Of a stretch of DNA of 64,000 bases, positions 13,092 to 24,058 are shown piece after piece (the stretch's first letter is position 1; every line of letters begins with the position of its first letter). The notes beneath the pieces are model-generated. The model searched no databases. It had not been told where the DNA came from and saw only the letters and a list, made by a program, of their open reading frames with translations. This DNA comes from Hyphodiscus hymeniophilus (Eukaryota > Ascomycota > Leotiomycetes > Helotiales > Hyphodiscaceae). Where the stretch lies: the NCBI GenBank assembly GCA_016508695.1, contig VNKQ01000011.1:310001-374000 (forward strand), read 5' to 3'. The position numbers and the translations under genes were made by a program.

Positions 13092-13470
13092 CACTCATAC
13101 AAAAAGGGAGGAAAACGAAGCGGGTTGTGAAAGGTGCGTAGACCCTGGCTTTTAGGGTAAGTTCGGAGCTTAATGGCGCAGAACGTGTCAAGGTAGTACA
13201 ACAACGGAAATGAAAGCGCCTTCTCCTTAACTCCTATCTCTCCGTGATTCGCGAAGAGGCAGACAAGTGAATTGCCAGCCAGGGCGAAGTTGTATGGCAA
13301 ACCGAAGCTCAGAAACAATCTGAATAAGCCTAGAACATCAATAACAGCTTGTGTTCAATGTTCCAGGCGTCTGGCTGAATTGAAAATAAAGACGTCGACG
13401 AATGATAAGCTCCTAGGATCAACTCAGACCAAAACTCGGGGAAGGTTGAATATCACACAACTGCTACCGC

Positions 13471-15756
13471 TCAATAATCCATGTGATATCCATTCTCTTC
13501 GCTTTTGATAGAATCATCCTGAGATTGATCGGCAGCAAGGTCATTCATCAGTCCCTTCTCCTTGAGGTATTTGATTGACTTCAAGATGGTGAGATCATCC
13601 TTGGCGGTGTCGTTGAGTATGAGACGTTGAGCGAGAGTCATCTTGCCACCATTTGCTTCCTTGTCTTTCAGCGCTTGATTGCGAACCTCCTGATCGTGCA
13701 CGAAGCGACACTTGCCCTTCTTGCCGCATGTGCCACCAGTCGAGAAGTATTTGCAGTGTCGCTGAAGTTGAGCTTTGGGTGGCTGAGAAATGCGAATTGG
13801 ACCATTGTTGCGAGATGTAACGGTCTCGGGTGAGGAGTCATCAGAATCAGAGCTAGAAGATTCCGCTGTGTCTAATCTCTTCACTTGATCATGCTCATCA
13901 TCGCCCTCATCACCGTTCTCACGCTTGCGCTTTGAACCGGAGACAGCATCTTGAATCTTTCGCTCTGCTTTCTCAAGTTCTCGTCTGAGCTTCTCAGCTT
14001 TTCGCTGCTGCTTCTCAAGCTTGGTCTCTCCTTCACCATCCTTCTTGGCTTGATCGGTCTCCTGCTGCGGTTGTTGCTTTTTCTTTCCTTGCATGCCCAT
14101 CTCACGACGCTTACGAAGCTCTTCTGCGGCGATGTCTCTACGAGCTTTCGTAGGGAATCGGGCTTTACGCTCAGCAAGCCAGACATTGAGATCACTCGGC
14201 AACCTATCAATGTTAGCTAGAAGAACTAATCTTCCACTCATAAAAGAACGTACTGTGGGGTGTCTGGACCAAGCAAAGTAACAAGACGAGCTTCTTCATC
14301 GACATCATCAACTTCTTCTTCACTGTCTTCGTGATCTGCACCATTTGGTGTGAGACCAAGAGTGTTTGTACGGCGCTTCTTCTTCTTCTTATTACTACCA
14401 GCGGCATCTGCAACTGCAGGCTTTTGGTAGGATTCAGAAGGAGCTCTTGTGCCATTACTGTGATGACGAGTATCGCGACCTCGATTTTGGAAATCACCAC
14501 GACCTCTACCTCTGAAATTGGTCATATTTCCTCTGCCACGCTGAGCGCCAGGGAAAGGGTTTTGGTCAAGTGGTGGACGCTGTCCTCCATAACCTTGAGG
14601 CGGATAGCCTTGATACGCTGGTTGAGAGAAGTGAACTGGAGTAGGACTTTGATGATTTGAGTACTGGGGAGGAAAGCCATTGCCCGCTTGAGCCATCTGG
14701 TCTCGCTCATTATTGTCAAACCCCATACGAATAGGTGGACCCATGAGAGGAGCTTCATGACCACCACGACCATTGTTGAATCCGCCACGACCGCGACCAC
14801 GGTTATTGAAAGGTTGTTGACCCTGTTGAGGAGGTCCCTGCCACTGCTGCGGGTGTCCACCCTGGGGAGGACCATATTGAGGTGGGTGGTTATGCTGGAA
14901 TTGCTGAGGAGGTTGTTGCGGACCGTACTGTTGAGGTGGCTGGACATAGCTTTGTGGAGCATAGTTGGGATGGTAATTTTGAGGTGCCAATGGTTGTGGA
15001 GGAGGAGGTTGCTGGGGACCATGCTGAGGACCGTTTTGAGGAGGGCCTTGGGGAGGACCATGCTGCTGAGGATGATGGTTGTTCTGCCACTGAGCACCTC
15101 CATAACCGCCTTGCGGACCACCCTGAGGGCCAGGACCTTGGGGACCGGGAGCTTGAGGGCCTAAATAGGGTGCAGGATTGTGGGGATCATATTGGGCGAC
15201 TGGACCTTGACCTTGAGGAGGACCCTGCTGTGGCAATCCTTGTTGAGGACCTTGACCATGTGGCGGGCCATTGTAGCTGTTGTGCTGGTAAGGTGCAGCA
15301 TGAAAATCACCCCTTCCACCTTGATTGCCGCCTCTACCCCCTCGAGGAGCACCGCCGCCGCGTTGCGGTTGTTGCGCATATCCGTACTGAGGATGCTGCT
15401 GCTGGCCGTAGTTCGCGGGGGGAGGACCAGGTGGAGGAGGAGGGGGAGGGAAACTGTATTGGCCTGACATGTTTGGTCGAGGGAGTTCGATTTCAGGGAT
15501 CGAGGCGTTGTAGCTGATGTGATGACTTCCACCTGAGTTGTTCAGGCGAACGTGCAGGTTGGAGTACTGCTGCTGGACGAGCTCTCGATGATGATTTAAT
15601 TCTTCTTGATTCACTCCTCGACAGTGGATCAACAGCTGTTGAATGAAGTTCGGATCGTAATTCGCTGATGAGAAGAATTCGTCAGTTGATGGCCTCGAGA
15701 ACGATGGAGTTGAAGGTGAGAATGAGTTAAGGGGGAAGAGCACACAAACCTTGCAT
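13471..15756 (-). CDS. NUFIP/Rsa1-like box C/D snoRNP assembly factor with CCCH zinc finger
   Basis: Three exons (15756-15750, 15664-14254, 14203-13471) give 716 residues; the first exon is only 7 nt, ATGCAAG, before a GTTTGT donor. Residues up to about 440 are low-complexity Pro/Gln/Gly with RG-rich patches. The NUFIP1 domain (SDLNVWLAERKARFPTKARR, about residues 476-495) spans the second intron and is followed by a charged coiled-coil-like stretch. A CX8CX5CX3H zinc finger sits at C623, C632, C638, H642. In yeast and animals the family holds box C/D snoRNP proteins for the R2TP/Hsp90 assembly machinery; that role is inferred. The tiny first exon is my choice because the longer frame upstream has only a GTG; an internal ATG before the proline run is an alternative start. 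Confidence 0.85.
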
Positions 15757-16116
15757 TGTAGAGGCACTGCTGCCGCACGGACAGACTTTCACCTTTAGGG
15801 TCTAGTAAAGTTCTCGTTTGTGTGATTGGTAGGTTGCTAGAACTTTTCTTATGTAATCCTCTGACCGGTTTTTAACAAGAGAACTCAAAGATTCGGGTCA
15901 AAATTGGTGTTCAAGTCGTGCGTAGAAGAGAAAGTTCTCCATCAAAGAAAACCTGTATGTGAATTAGGCGCCAGTGGACTAAACAAACGATAAGTGATAT
16001 CGTGGTGTGGAAAAGTCTATTCCGTATCTAATCCCACGTGGACTATCAGGGCAAGGCTGGCACGGAGAGCAAGAACCTTCAATGACTCGATCTGTCAAGA
16101 ATTCTCAATAGCATTC
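15757..16116. promoter_or_regulatory. Divergent promoter between the NUFIP-like gene and RPC25
   Basis: A 360-bp gene-free stretch separates the two start codons, so both genes must be driven from here. No clear TATA box is visible; a CACGTG-like CCACGTGG occurs near 16034. Both genes act in stable-RNA production (snoRNP assembly, RNA polymerase III), which fits shared control, but this is inference. Confidence 0.5.
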
Positions 16117-16929
16117 ATGTTCATTCTCGTGAGTCTCAATTGTTTTGAACGAGAGAGCTTCAGAATCTTATGTTCCATAGACCAAGATCGCGGACTTGGT
16201 CCAAATCACGCCAGAAGATTTTGGCAAAGATGCTGCTCAAGCTATTGAAGACAACGTCAATGCCAAGTACGCCAACAAAGTGATACAAAAGATTGGTCTT
16301 TGCATCTGCCTCTACGATCTCCTTTCCGCTTCAGAAGGATTAATTGGCCATGGGGATGGGCTTGTCAACGTCAACGGTAATATCTATCTCTTTTTCGCAT
16401 ACCCGATTCTAATACTTCTACAGTTGAGTTCCGCCTCGTAGTCTTCCGACCCTTCAAGCACGAAGTACTGGTTGGAACAATTAGCAGCTCCATACAAACC
16501 GGCATCAGGCGTTTGTCCTCCTCTCCACTCCAGCCCATTAACATCTAACAACCACACAGTCCGTCTGCCCTTCTTCGATGAGATCTTCGTACCGCAAGAG
16601 CTACTACCCGAAAATGCCAAATTGTAAGCCACTTCCACCGCTGTTTCTTCCGTTAGTCAGGCACTAAACAGCACAGCGATGACGCGACTCAGCATTGGAT
16701 CTGGGAGATCGACGATAATGAGCTTCATTATGATAACCATGAGGTGGTACGATTCCAGATTGAGCAAGAGTATTGGTTTGATCAGACCCCAACCGGGCCT
16801 GGTGATGTGGAGGAGGACAATAAGAAGAGTCCGTATACCTTGACGGCTTCGATGCAGATGGAGGGGTTAGGGCCCTGTCTATGGTGGGATGGGAGTGATT
16901 CTGTAGAGGAAGAGACGCTGCTTGAATGA
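16117..16929 (+). CDS. rpc25: DNA-directed RNA polymerase III subunit Rpc25 (RPC8)
   Basis: Five exons (16117-16128, 16181-16376, 16424-16510, 16560-16623, 16677-16929) give 203 residues, close to yeast Rpc25 (212). The N-terminus MFILTKIADLVQITPEDF is the Rpb7/RpoE-type tip domain; exon one codes only MFIL. The C-terminal half carries the OB-fold with VEFRLVVFRPFKHEVLVG and FFDEIFVP, then ends in an acidic tail after the GLGPCLWW motif typical of the family. With Rpc17 it forms the stalk of Pol III used for initiation on tRNA and 5S genes. Introns are 47-53 nt and all phases agree; the third donor, GTTTGT, is weaker than the rest. Confidence 0.95.
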
Positions 16930-17462
16930 GGGGTTATTGGGGGACAAAAAGGTGTTTGGAGTTTAGAGATGGATTAATTGTGGACATACCTGGATTGGAG
17001 TTCATGGATACCCTGGCCATTTAAATATATAAAGAATAAGGCACTTGGCGAAGCAAAATCGACACCTTGTACTGAAGCTATCAAGAAGTTCCTTATAAGT
17101 ATCGCGCTTCGTGTCTGGCCCTCTCTTCTGGTCGTCCTATAGGTTTCTTTGAGAAATGCGTATGCCGAAAGCGTATAAGTGGATAAGGTAGAGCATTTGA
17201 AGCGGCACATGAGACGTTGTTAAGCAGGGCCCGAGAGGCAAATCAGCAACTGAGGTATATGCTGTGTTATCAAAGATTTTGATCCATTCAGCGGGATCGC
17301 GAAAAGTATTTGACATCGTTCAAGAGCTCTGAATATGTTAGACAAATACAAGATATCTTCTATCGGGTACACCGTAGTAGCCGCCAAGTAAGATGGATTT
17401 GACGAGGTGTCCTCTGACGACCAGATCTTTCAGTATCCGCATCCAATCTTTGCGTTCTCGGC
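16930..17462. other. Convergent 3' region, no gene seen
   Basis: About 530 bp between the stop codons of RPC25 and TRM5. Only short random frames are present. It should hold both 3' untranslated regions; AT-rich patches near 17020-17035 could serve polyadenylation. Confidence 0.5.
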
Positions 17463-19271
17463 CTATCGAATCCTTCTCTCCCGGAAAGCTACCTCCGCTG
17501 GCAGCCTGAAGCTCGCACAAAACATTCTCTTTTTAGGTGCCACCTCCCTCACATCATAAATCACTAAATCCTCATCTTCAGGCTTTACCTCATATCCCAG
17601 CTTTTCCGATATCCTTTGACAGATCTCGATGCCTTCGCGAACGTTGTCATCGCTCTTTGTAGAGAAGCAATGAGCATGTATCATAGGTAATTTGATTTTG
17701 GTGTGAGGCTCGAATAGCTCTTCATGGCCATGATATAAACCGTTGAAAGATCCAAGGAAGTCGATAGCAGTTGCAGGTAGATTCATCACGAAGTGGTTGA
17801 TTGTTTGAGGAATTGTGATGATAGTGGGAGATGGAAGGGGCTCTGAGAGAGGTGTATTCCTCGAGCGTTTCGCAGGTATTGTAATGGTATTCTGTCGAGT
17901 CGCTGCTAACTCGAGCAGGTCGTCCGCAGCGTGTTGGACGAAGGTATGGCCGTCTTCACAGAAAGCATGAACAAATTTTTCGACCTAGAAGATTAGCTTA
18001 AATGCCTAAAAGAACAATTTAAAAGGTGTATATGCGAATGCGATTAGACGAAAACGTCTTGTCATAGGCAGTCTCATCGAAATCTCTACTTTAGACTATG
18101 TGGATCGTCGCGATATTGCCTCGTCAGGAGAAGCAACAGGTTCCATACCAAAGAAGATGAACGTACCTTGTTACGAGTTATAGCATCTTGCATACTGTAA
18201 TATGATACTGGGTTAAGATCATTGGCCCAGACGAAGACGCCCTTCTTTCCAGCCGGTACAGCGAATGGTCCAACACCTGCCATAACATCGCAGACCACTT
18301 CTCCCGGATTGAAAGAGTCCACAAGTCTTTTGTGCTCTGTTTGTAGTCTACTATTCCAGTATACTTTTGAATAGTCGAATCGAAATGTGCAATTTCCTTC
18401 GCTAATTTCAACATTCATGTTGTCTTCGCCTGCCAGGACCTCGTATGAAAAGGTCCTAAATTCTGAATGTGCGCCGACATCCTCTATTTTATTGATCACT
18501 GTAGTAACAGTAACGTTCTTGTCCATTAAGACTTCCGCGATAGTTTTCTTATATGGCAGGTATTCATTATGGAGATTCAGATGTGCTACAGCATGTCAGC
18601 AGACGGCCCTTGAGGTTTGGATTGTTGACTCACCAACGTGACCAACTATGGCGAATCCTGAGGGTATTTCTTCTTGGGCATCTTCTGGTAATAGTGCCGT
18701 CATAATCTCCTCTGCCCAAGCATTAGCGTACGAGATACATAACATGCTCGGGATATCCGTACGATAGTTCCAGTAATCATAATCGAGCTTCAACTCGTAG
18801 GCAACGACACCCAACTCATCCGCTTTTACAGCCTCTTGTAATACATCGCTCCAAGTTTTGGGGTCTGCAAGGCAATTAACAAAAAAGCACCCATGAACCG
18901 GCTGGTAGCTTCATACCCTCTGGCTTGACCTGTGGGCCCAGCAAAAAGCATTTCCCTCCATTCGAAGCGCGGGCAAGGTCTGGATCCGACCGAATATTCG
19001 TGAATCTTTCCAACACTAGAAGCTCCTTCGTCTTTGTAAGCTGCGTTCGATATTGCGAGACTTTCTTGATGTTCAATATTCGAGCTGCGGATATAGGTAT
19101 TGTCTTTTGAAATAGCGAGCGGTCGAGGGTTGCTGCCGCTGCTACTGCGGCCGAGCGAACAATTGGAGGTCGGAAGAGAGACATACCGCCAAAGGAGGAG
19201 ATCAAGCTATCGTCCTGTTTGGCTATGTTAGCACGAGCGTCATAGTATCAGAGCCGGTTTCATACCGCCAT
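17463..19271 (-). CDS. trm5: tRNA (guanine37-N1)-methyltransferase Trm5
   Basis: Five exons (19271-19266, 19214-18917, 18864-18634, 18585-18167, 17984-17463) give 491 residues. Trm5 methylates G37 next to the anticodon in nucleus and mitochondria, preventing frameshifting. Visible family marks are GFAIVGHVAHLNLHNEYLPY (D1/D2 junction), FRFDYSKVYWNSRLQTEH, the SAM-binding loop DVMAGVGPFAVP at about 278-289, and the MNLPATAIDFL active-site motif near 385-395. The first exon is only ATGGCG; the start was chosen because the longer frame begins with TTG, though the internal MSLFRPP methionine could also initiate. The last intron (182 nt) is long for this window. All phases close exactly. Confidence 0.94.
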
Positions 19272-19628
19272 ACTGGCATCGTGTTTGGCTGGAGATCAGC
19301 CGTGGTGGTGATTTGTGCGTCGCAGATATTTGTGAACAAGGCTGAATTTTCCAACACGCTACCACAGCCTTGCATGGCCGAGCTTTGTTTGCAAACCCAA
19401 CCATTGCTAAGATATAATTCTAGTCACTTCAGTGGAGGATTTCTACGATCAATATGAAATCTAATCACTGATAGCCAGATAGTGTCAAGATTGCAAGATC
19501 TCATGTAGTTTTCATTTGACGCCTATTTTCATGCGGCATGAAAGCTACTCAATGAATAAGATCTTTTCTTTTACCAGCAAAGCACCGGCCTTCAAAACAC
19601 GGCGGGTTATCTTTCCCATACTTTGAGC
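19272..19628. other. Short intergenic stretch
   Basis: About 360 bp between the TRM5 start and the SPC2 stop, both on the minus strand. It must hold the TRM5 promoter and the SPC2 3' end. Nothing else is recognisable. Confidence 0.5.
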
Positions 19629-20411
19629 TCAGGCCTTTTTTGCTCTCCTCTTCGTCCCCTTCGCAGGCGTCGCCGTGGTCTCCGCCACAATAGGAGCATC
19701 ACCAGAACTCTCCGCTAACAAACTTGCCCACTTCTCATTCATAGATTTCCCATCATCCTCAGCCTTAATCTTTTTCTCTTTCTTCACCACGTTCTTCGTA
19801 TCTACTCTTCCAATAGTCTCCACATTCGACGCAAACATCTGTTGAAAAGGCTTCGGAACGAAATGTCCGGCAGAGTCAAACCACTCCGTAAAGCTCCTCT
19901 CAATTTTCTGTTCTTTGACTTTCCCGTCCTTGCTGGCCGTTGTTACTAGTAGCTTATATTTGGGGACATGTTTTGTGGAGCTGGATGAAATCCTGATCGT
20001 TTCGCCGTTCGGAGATGTGCCGATGTATATTGCGCCTTTTTCTACTCCCCAGATCCAGAATGTGAGGAAGCCATTGATTAACGAGTAGACAATAACCGCA
20101 ATGGTGGTGTAGAGTTTAGTGGGCTCGAAGCCGAGCTTGTAGTCCCAATAGAAGGTTGCTGCGCATATTGCGAAAGCAGTGTACCCAAGTGCGAGACGAA
20201 CGTCGGAGAGAGTATGGGATTGCTTGAACTGAAGGGAGTTCAGGTAGGCTGGAATGGCATCGTCGGAGGTGTTCTTGAGATCTGGGATGTTATTTAGCAT
20301 GCTTTGAAAAGGTTCTATGTTGACCAGGACATTGGGGCGAAGAGGTGACTCAGCGAACATAGACGTACCTGGCAATGAATGCACTGTAATCTTCTCTTGA
20401 GAAGCCGCCAT
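19629..20411 (-). CDS. spc2: Signal peptidase complex subunit 2 (SPC25)
   Basis: Two exons (20411-20369, 20281-19629) give 231 residues. The 87-nt segment between them is in frame and stop-free, so an uncritical reading gives 260 residues, but it starts GTACGT, ends CCCAG, and its removal yields HSLPDLKNTSDDAIPAYLNSL, the normal family sequence. Two adjacent membrane segments (about residues 44-62 and 72-93) with a short loop are characteristic, followed by a long cytosolic tail and a Lys/Arg-rich C-terminus. Spc2 helps couple the ER signal peptidase to the Sec61 translocon. It is divergent from EMC3 across only 183 bp. Confidence 0.94.
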   Translation of the reverse strand: MAASQEKITVHSLPGTSMFAESPLRPNVLVNIEPFQSMLNNIPDLKNTSDDAIPAYLNSLQFKQSHTLSDVRLALGYTAFAICAATFYWDYKLGFEPTKLYTTIAVIVYSLINGFLTFWIWGVEKGAIYIGTSPNGETIRISSSSTKHVPKYKLLVTTASKDGKVKEQKIERSFTEWFDSAGHFVPKPFQQMFASNVETIGRVDTKNVVKKEKKIKAEDDGKSMNEKWASLLAESSGDAPIVAETTATPAKGTKRRAKKA

Positions 20412-20594
20412 GACTGAGATGTGGTTTGCGCAATAACAATACTTTCAGGAAGGCTTTGGAGTGAGATCGCCCAGAGACGTGTCTTGATCAATTCTCGGAT
20501 CGAGCCGAGCTAGCTTCAAAGCTCAGTTCAACTGCATTTCAGACGACAACCCATCAAGAAAATCTTCGAATCAGGGACAATACTGATAGAAGCC
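20412..20594. promoter_or_regulatory. 183-bp bidirectional promoter, SPC2/EMC3
   Basis: The two start codons lie 183 bp apart on opposite strands, leaving room for only one shared regulatory region and both leaders. No TATA box is evident. Both products act in ER membrane protein handling, so co-expression is plausible. Confidence 0.6.
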
Positions 20595-21580
20595 ATGGCA
20601 CAAGTTCCCGTTCAGACGATCCATAGGGATCCTCAGCTTTTGTGAGTATATCGATTCCGACTTTTTCGATTTGGGCTGTGCTGATCAATATAGCTACTGG
20701 ATTTTGATCCCAATCACAGTGGTCATGGTAAGCTCTCAAACTCCTGGATTCCAGAACCAATGCTTAACATGATCTTAGATACTCACAGGGGTCCTCCGTC
20801 ACTATGCAACAGTCCTGATGGCAACGACCCCAAAGAAACAAGAACTCCCTGCGATCCGTGAGCAGCGCTCCCTCTTACGCGGTGTCAACCTCCGCTCAAA
20901 CGCCAACGTAATCTCGCCATCCTCCTTCCAAACCCGCAAAGACTATCTCGTCACCGCTTATGAAACTGGTGCATTCTTGAAGGATCCGGACAAGAAGGGC
21001 CAAGCTGCTGCGAATCCCATGACAGATCCGGCGGCTATGGAGGGCATGATGGGTATGATGAAGGGAAATATGACGATGATGGTGCCGCAGACTCTGATTA
21101 TGGGATGGATTAATGCTTTCTTCAGCGGTTTTGTCGTTAGTAAGTATGGCTGCTGCGGAGGTTTAGAGAAGTAGCTGATGTGGAGAAGTTCGACTGCCAT
21201 TTCCGTTGACGATCAAATTTAAGAGTATGTTACAGGCGGGAGTTGCAACAAGAGATATGGACCCACAGTGGATGTCGTCTATCTCATGGTATGTGCTGTG
21301 CATCTTTGGATTACAGTCTGTGTTCAACTACCTACTTGGGAGTGACAATGGTAAGACTTCCCACTCATGATCGTTTGTATAAAGTTAATGCGAGACAGCC
21401 GCCAGCCAAATGCAGCAACAGATGGGACAGATGGGTCCAGGAGCAGGAGCTCAAATGTTTGGACCCGGTGTGGATCCTGATAAGCAATTTCAGGCCGAAG
21501 CAGAGAACTTGGCTGTCCTGTCTCACCAGTACACATTGGAGGGCGTCGAGGATAGACTTTTGCAGACTGTGAACGTGTAG
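20595..21580 (+). CDS. emc3: ER membrane protein complex subunit 3 (insertase subunit)
   Basis: Five exons (20595-20641, 20694-20727, 20779-21139, 21189-21350, 21399-21580) give 261 residues. EMC3 is the Oxa1/YidC-related core of the EMC, which inserts tail-anchored and multi-pass proteins in the ER. Three membrane segments fall near residues 17-38, 136-158 and 178-200, matching the family. Landmarks are FYWILIPITVVM, the Met-rich MEGMMGMMKGNMTMMVPQ cytosolic loop, WINAFFSGFVVIRLPFPLT and VATRDMDPQWMSSISWYVL. The fourth exon uses a GAGAAG acceptor, chosen because it restores VVIRLPFPLT. The C-terminus after the last membrane helix is Gln/Met/Gly-rich. Confidence 0.94.
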
Positions 21581-23036
21581 ATAAATGGGTATGACTGTGT
21601 TGAACACAGTAGAATGAGAAACGCAGATTTTGTATAAATGCCTGCTGAAGCCAGTGGATAATTTTCTTTAACGTGAGAACTCTCTTACACTGCCCTTGCT
21701 CTTATTCTCTTGCAACCAAAAACTGTTAGTTGAGATGCCGCTCTCATTTGAATCCCAGATGTGCTCTTCCATGGCTTGTATCTAACTCAAATCATGATCA
21801 ATTCAAAGGACCATTAGATTATGGCTGTCAAGCACGCAGTCCCCAAATCGTCCAAAATTCCTACTGTACAGTTCTACTTTCAAACCCAGCCTTTAAAACA
21901 GCGGTACTATCAATACGTAAAGCGGTTTTACCTCTTCGGATCGAACTCGAGATGTGAGGCTAGTCTGTTGTCGCCGACATCAAAGCCGAGATGAGAGTCG
22001 CTGCAGAATGCCATGCGCTGATATCCGACGCTTTCCACAAAATCCCCAAGAAGTGATATATATGACGATAAGATATTTTCTGAGAATACCAGGTCAATCC
22101 CGGTTGGCTTTGGGGGTAGTTCCGAATCTGCCCTTCAAGAAAATCGTGCCTCGCCATTCCCGTATACGAAAACCAATTCGGCTTCTGGAGGACCAAACCA
22201 TTCTGGATACGAGCACCAGCTCCTCCCTAGTCAGTGGAGACTGATAGGAAATTGGGTAGAAAGACCACTTCGGTGGTTAAAGACCCAATAGAAGACAATT
22301 TATTGTTTTCTTTTTGTCTTTTTCGCTTTTTGGCATAGGAAGACCTATCGCTATGTTTTGTCCATTGGCGAGTCGCTCCTTTGCTTTTGCTCGCTTTTGT
22401 CAACAAACAATAGCAATGACTACAATTTCTTGCGCCTAAGCTACGATTGAAAAGCTAATTTACACCTGGTTCCCTTAGTATAAGAGAGAAGAAATATAAC
22501 AAATCAAAAGATTAACAAACTTCTAGCTTCTTTACCTCTTGCTCTTCATTTCATAATCAATATGATTAACACTACGTCAGGTGGATTCCGGCCGCACTCA
22601 ATGTACATCTCTTTAGGTTGACATGGAACTTCAAATATCCCCGCTTCTCACATTATTGTCATCTCACTGCATTTGTTCCTTGACTCCGCAGTCCAATACC
22701 TAAGTTCCGCATAGGTAGATGGTACTCCGAGTCATGGAGTTTTACTTTATGGGTGATGCGTCAGAATGAACATGTGGAGTATGCCTTTCCCATTCAATAG
22801 CTCCACAGAATCACAGGAACATTCATTGTGCGCGTGGAAGAGTTTCAACAGCAAGGAGGCCATTTCTAGAAGCTTGTGCAGCCTCGTCTCATTGACATGC
22901 GCAGCAATACTGCAACTGCAATGAAAAGAAACTCGGCGTCTTTCAATTACGCTTTCAGAAGCGTTGAATACACAGATGCCCTTTTCCATGCCAGCGCCAG
23001 AACGACCCACAACTCCCCCTATGCCAAGATAAACAA
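21581..23036. other. Convergent intergenic stretch, no gene seen
   Basis: About 1.45 kb between the stops of EMC3 and RPF2. Frames are short and lack family resemblance. A T-rich and low-complexity patch lies at 22295-22345. It must hold both 3' ends; the remainder is unexplained. Confidence 0.5.
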
Positions 23037-24058
23037 TCAAGCCTTTCTCTTTTTAAGAGGCTCATCCTCACTAACGTCATCTACCTCCCTTTCCTCCTCA
23101 TCTTCACTATCAGCCACATCCCTACTCCTCTTCAACCCCTTCATCTTCCTCGTTTGCAACTCCTTCAAATCCTGCTTACCCAGATGTATCCTACCAATCT
23201 TATCTCCCACCACGTCGGTAGAAATATTCTTCTTCGGTCTCTCAGCAGTCGTCCTCGCCCGTCTCATCGCTTCTTTCGCCATCGCCTCATCCGGCTCCTG
23301 TACTCTCCCCACCCTAAAGTCCATCCTAGGCCCCATCTCCTCCACCTCCACCCTCGGTAGTCTCTGCCCACTCTTCTTCGTCCGAATCAGGTAGACCCTT
23401 AAATGAATCATTGGCTTCCCCTCCTCTCCTTCAACCTCATCCCTCGCACTGATAGATACAATGTATTGTAGTCCCTCAACATCCACCTTATCCGCCGGTT
23501 CTCCTTTGAAAAAATCCGTAAACACGCTCTTGGCCAACGTATACGCATTGGTGACGGGACTCTCGAAAGGGGTTCCGCAAAATACCAACATCGGCTTGAG
23601 TCCTACAGCACACTTCTTATTCTTGAATTGCTCCAGCGTCCTAAAACTGTCGGCTTCAAGATACAGCTCCAGCATATCAAGAACCTTGTGACCGAACATT
23701 CTGACCATGGTAATAGCATGGGGGCGTTTCTTGGAAGAGGAACCGAAGATCAGGAACGAAGCGTCATTTTTCTCGGAGAAGAACTCCAGAGACGAAGCGT
23801 CTTCGAAAGGGTGGATTGCGTTTTTCTTGGTGAATTTCTTGGACAGCGGGAGGTGTAATTGATGAAGGTTGTTCAGTGCATCCTGAGTTATTTGGCTGCA
23901 CGTTGTGCCGCGGAGGAAGAGGGTTGTCTTTGGATTTTCGCTTTCCTTGGGAGCTTTTTTGTCGAGGGCGCGCTTACTTCGGGCGTTCCGGGGTTTTCTG
24001 ATTATGTTAGTATGATGATTTTGCAGCATGCAAGGGGAGATTACATTTGGCGCAACAT
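23037..24058 (-). CDS. rpf2: Ribosome biogenesis protein Rpf2 (Brix domain)
   Basis: Two exons (24058-24045, 23997-23037) give 324 residues. The 14-nt first exon codes MLRQ and is joined by a GTAATC...AATCAG intron with an ACTAAC branch site, giving MLRQIKPRNARSKRALDKKAPK as in the family. A Brix domain covers about residues 28-230, with LFLRGTTCSQ, FGSSSKKRPHAITMVRMFGH and YIVSISARDE. The C-terminus is acidic, then ends in KKRKA, a nuclear-type basic tail. Rpf2 with Rrs1 brings 5S RNP into pre-60S particles in the nucleolus. The longer unspliced frame upstream to 24107 is not needed. Confidence 0.95.

Noticed and set aside
14522..15517. Several frames of 60-211 residues on both strands opposite the NUFIP-like gene
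   Set aside because: They are other-frame translations of the Pro/Gln/Gly repeats and have repetitive Leu/Val or Glu/Asp composition without domains.
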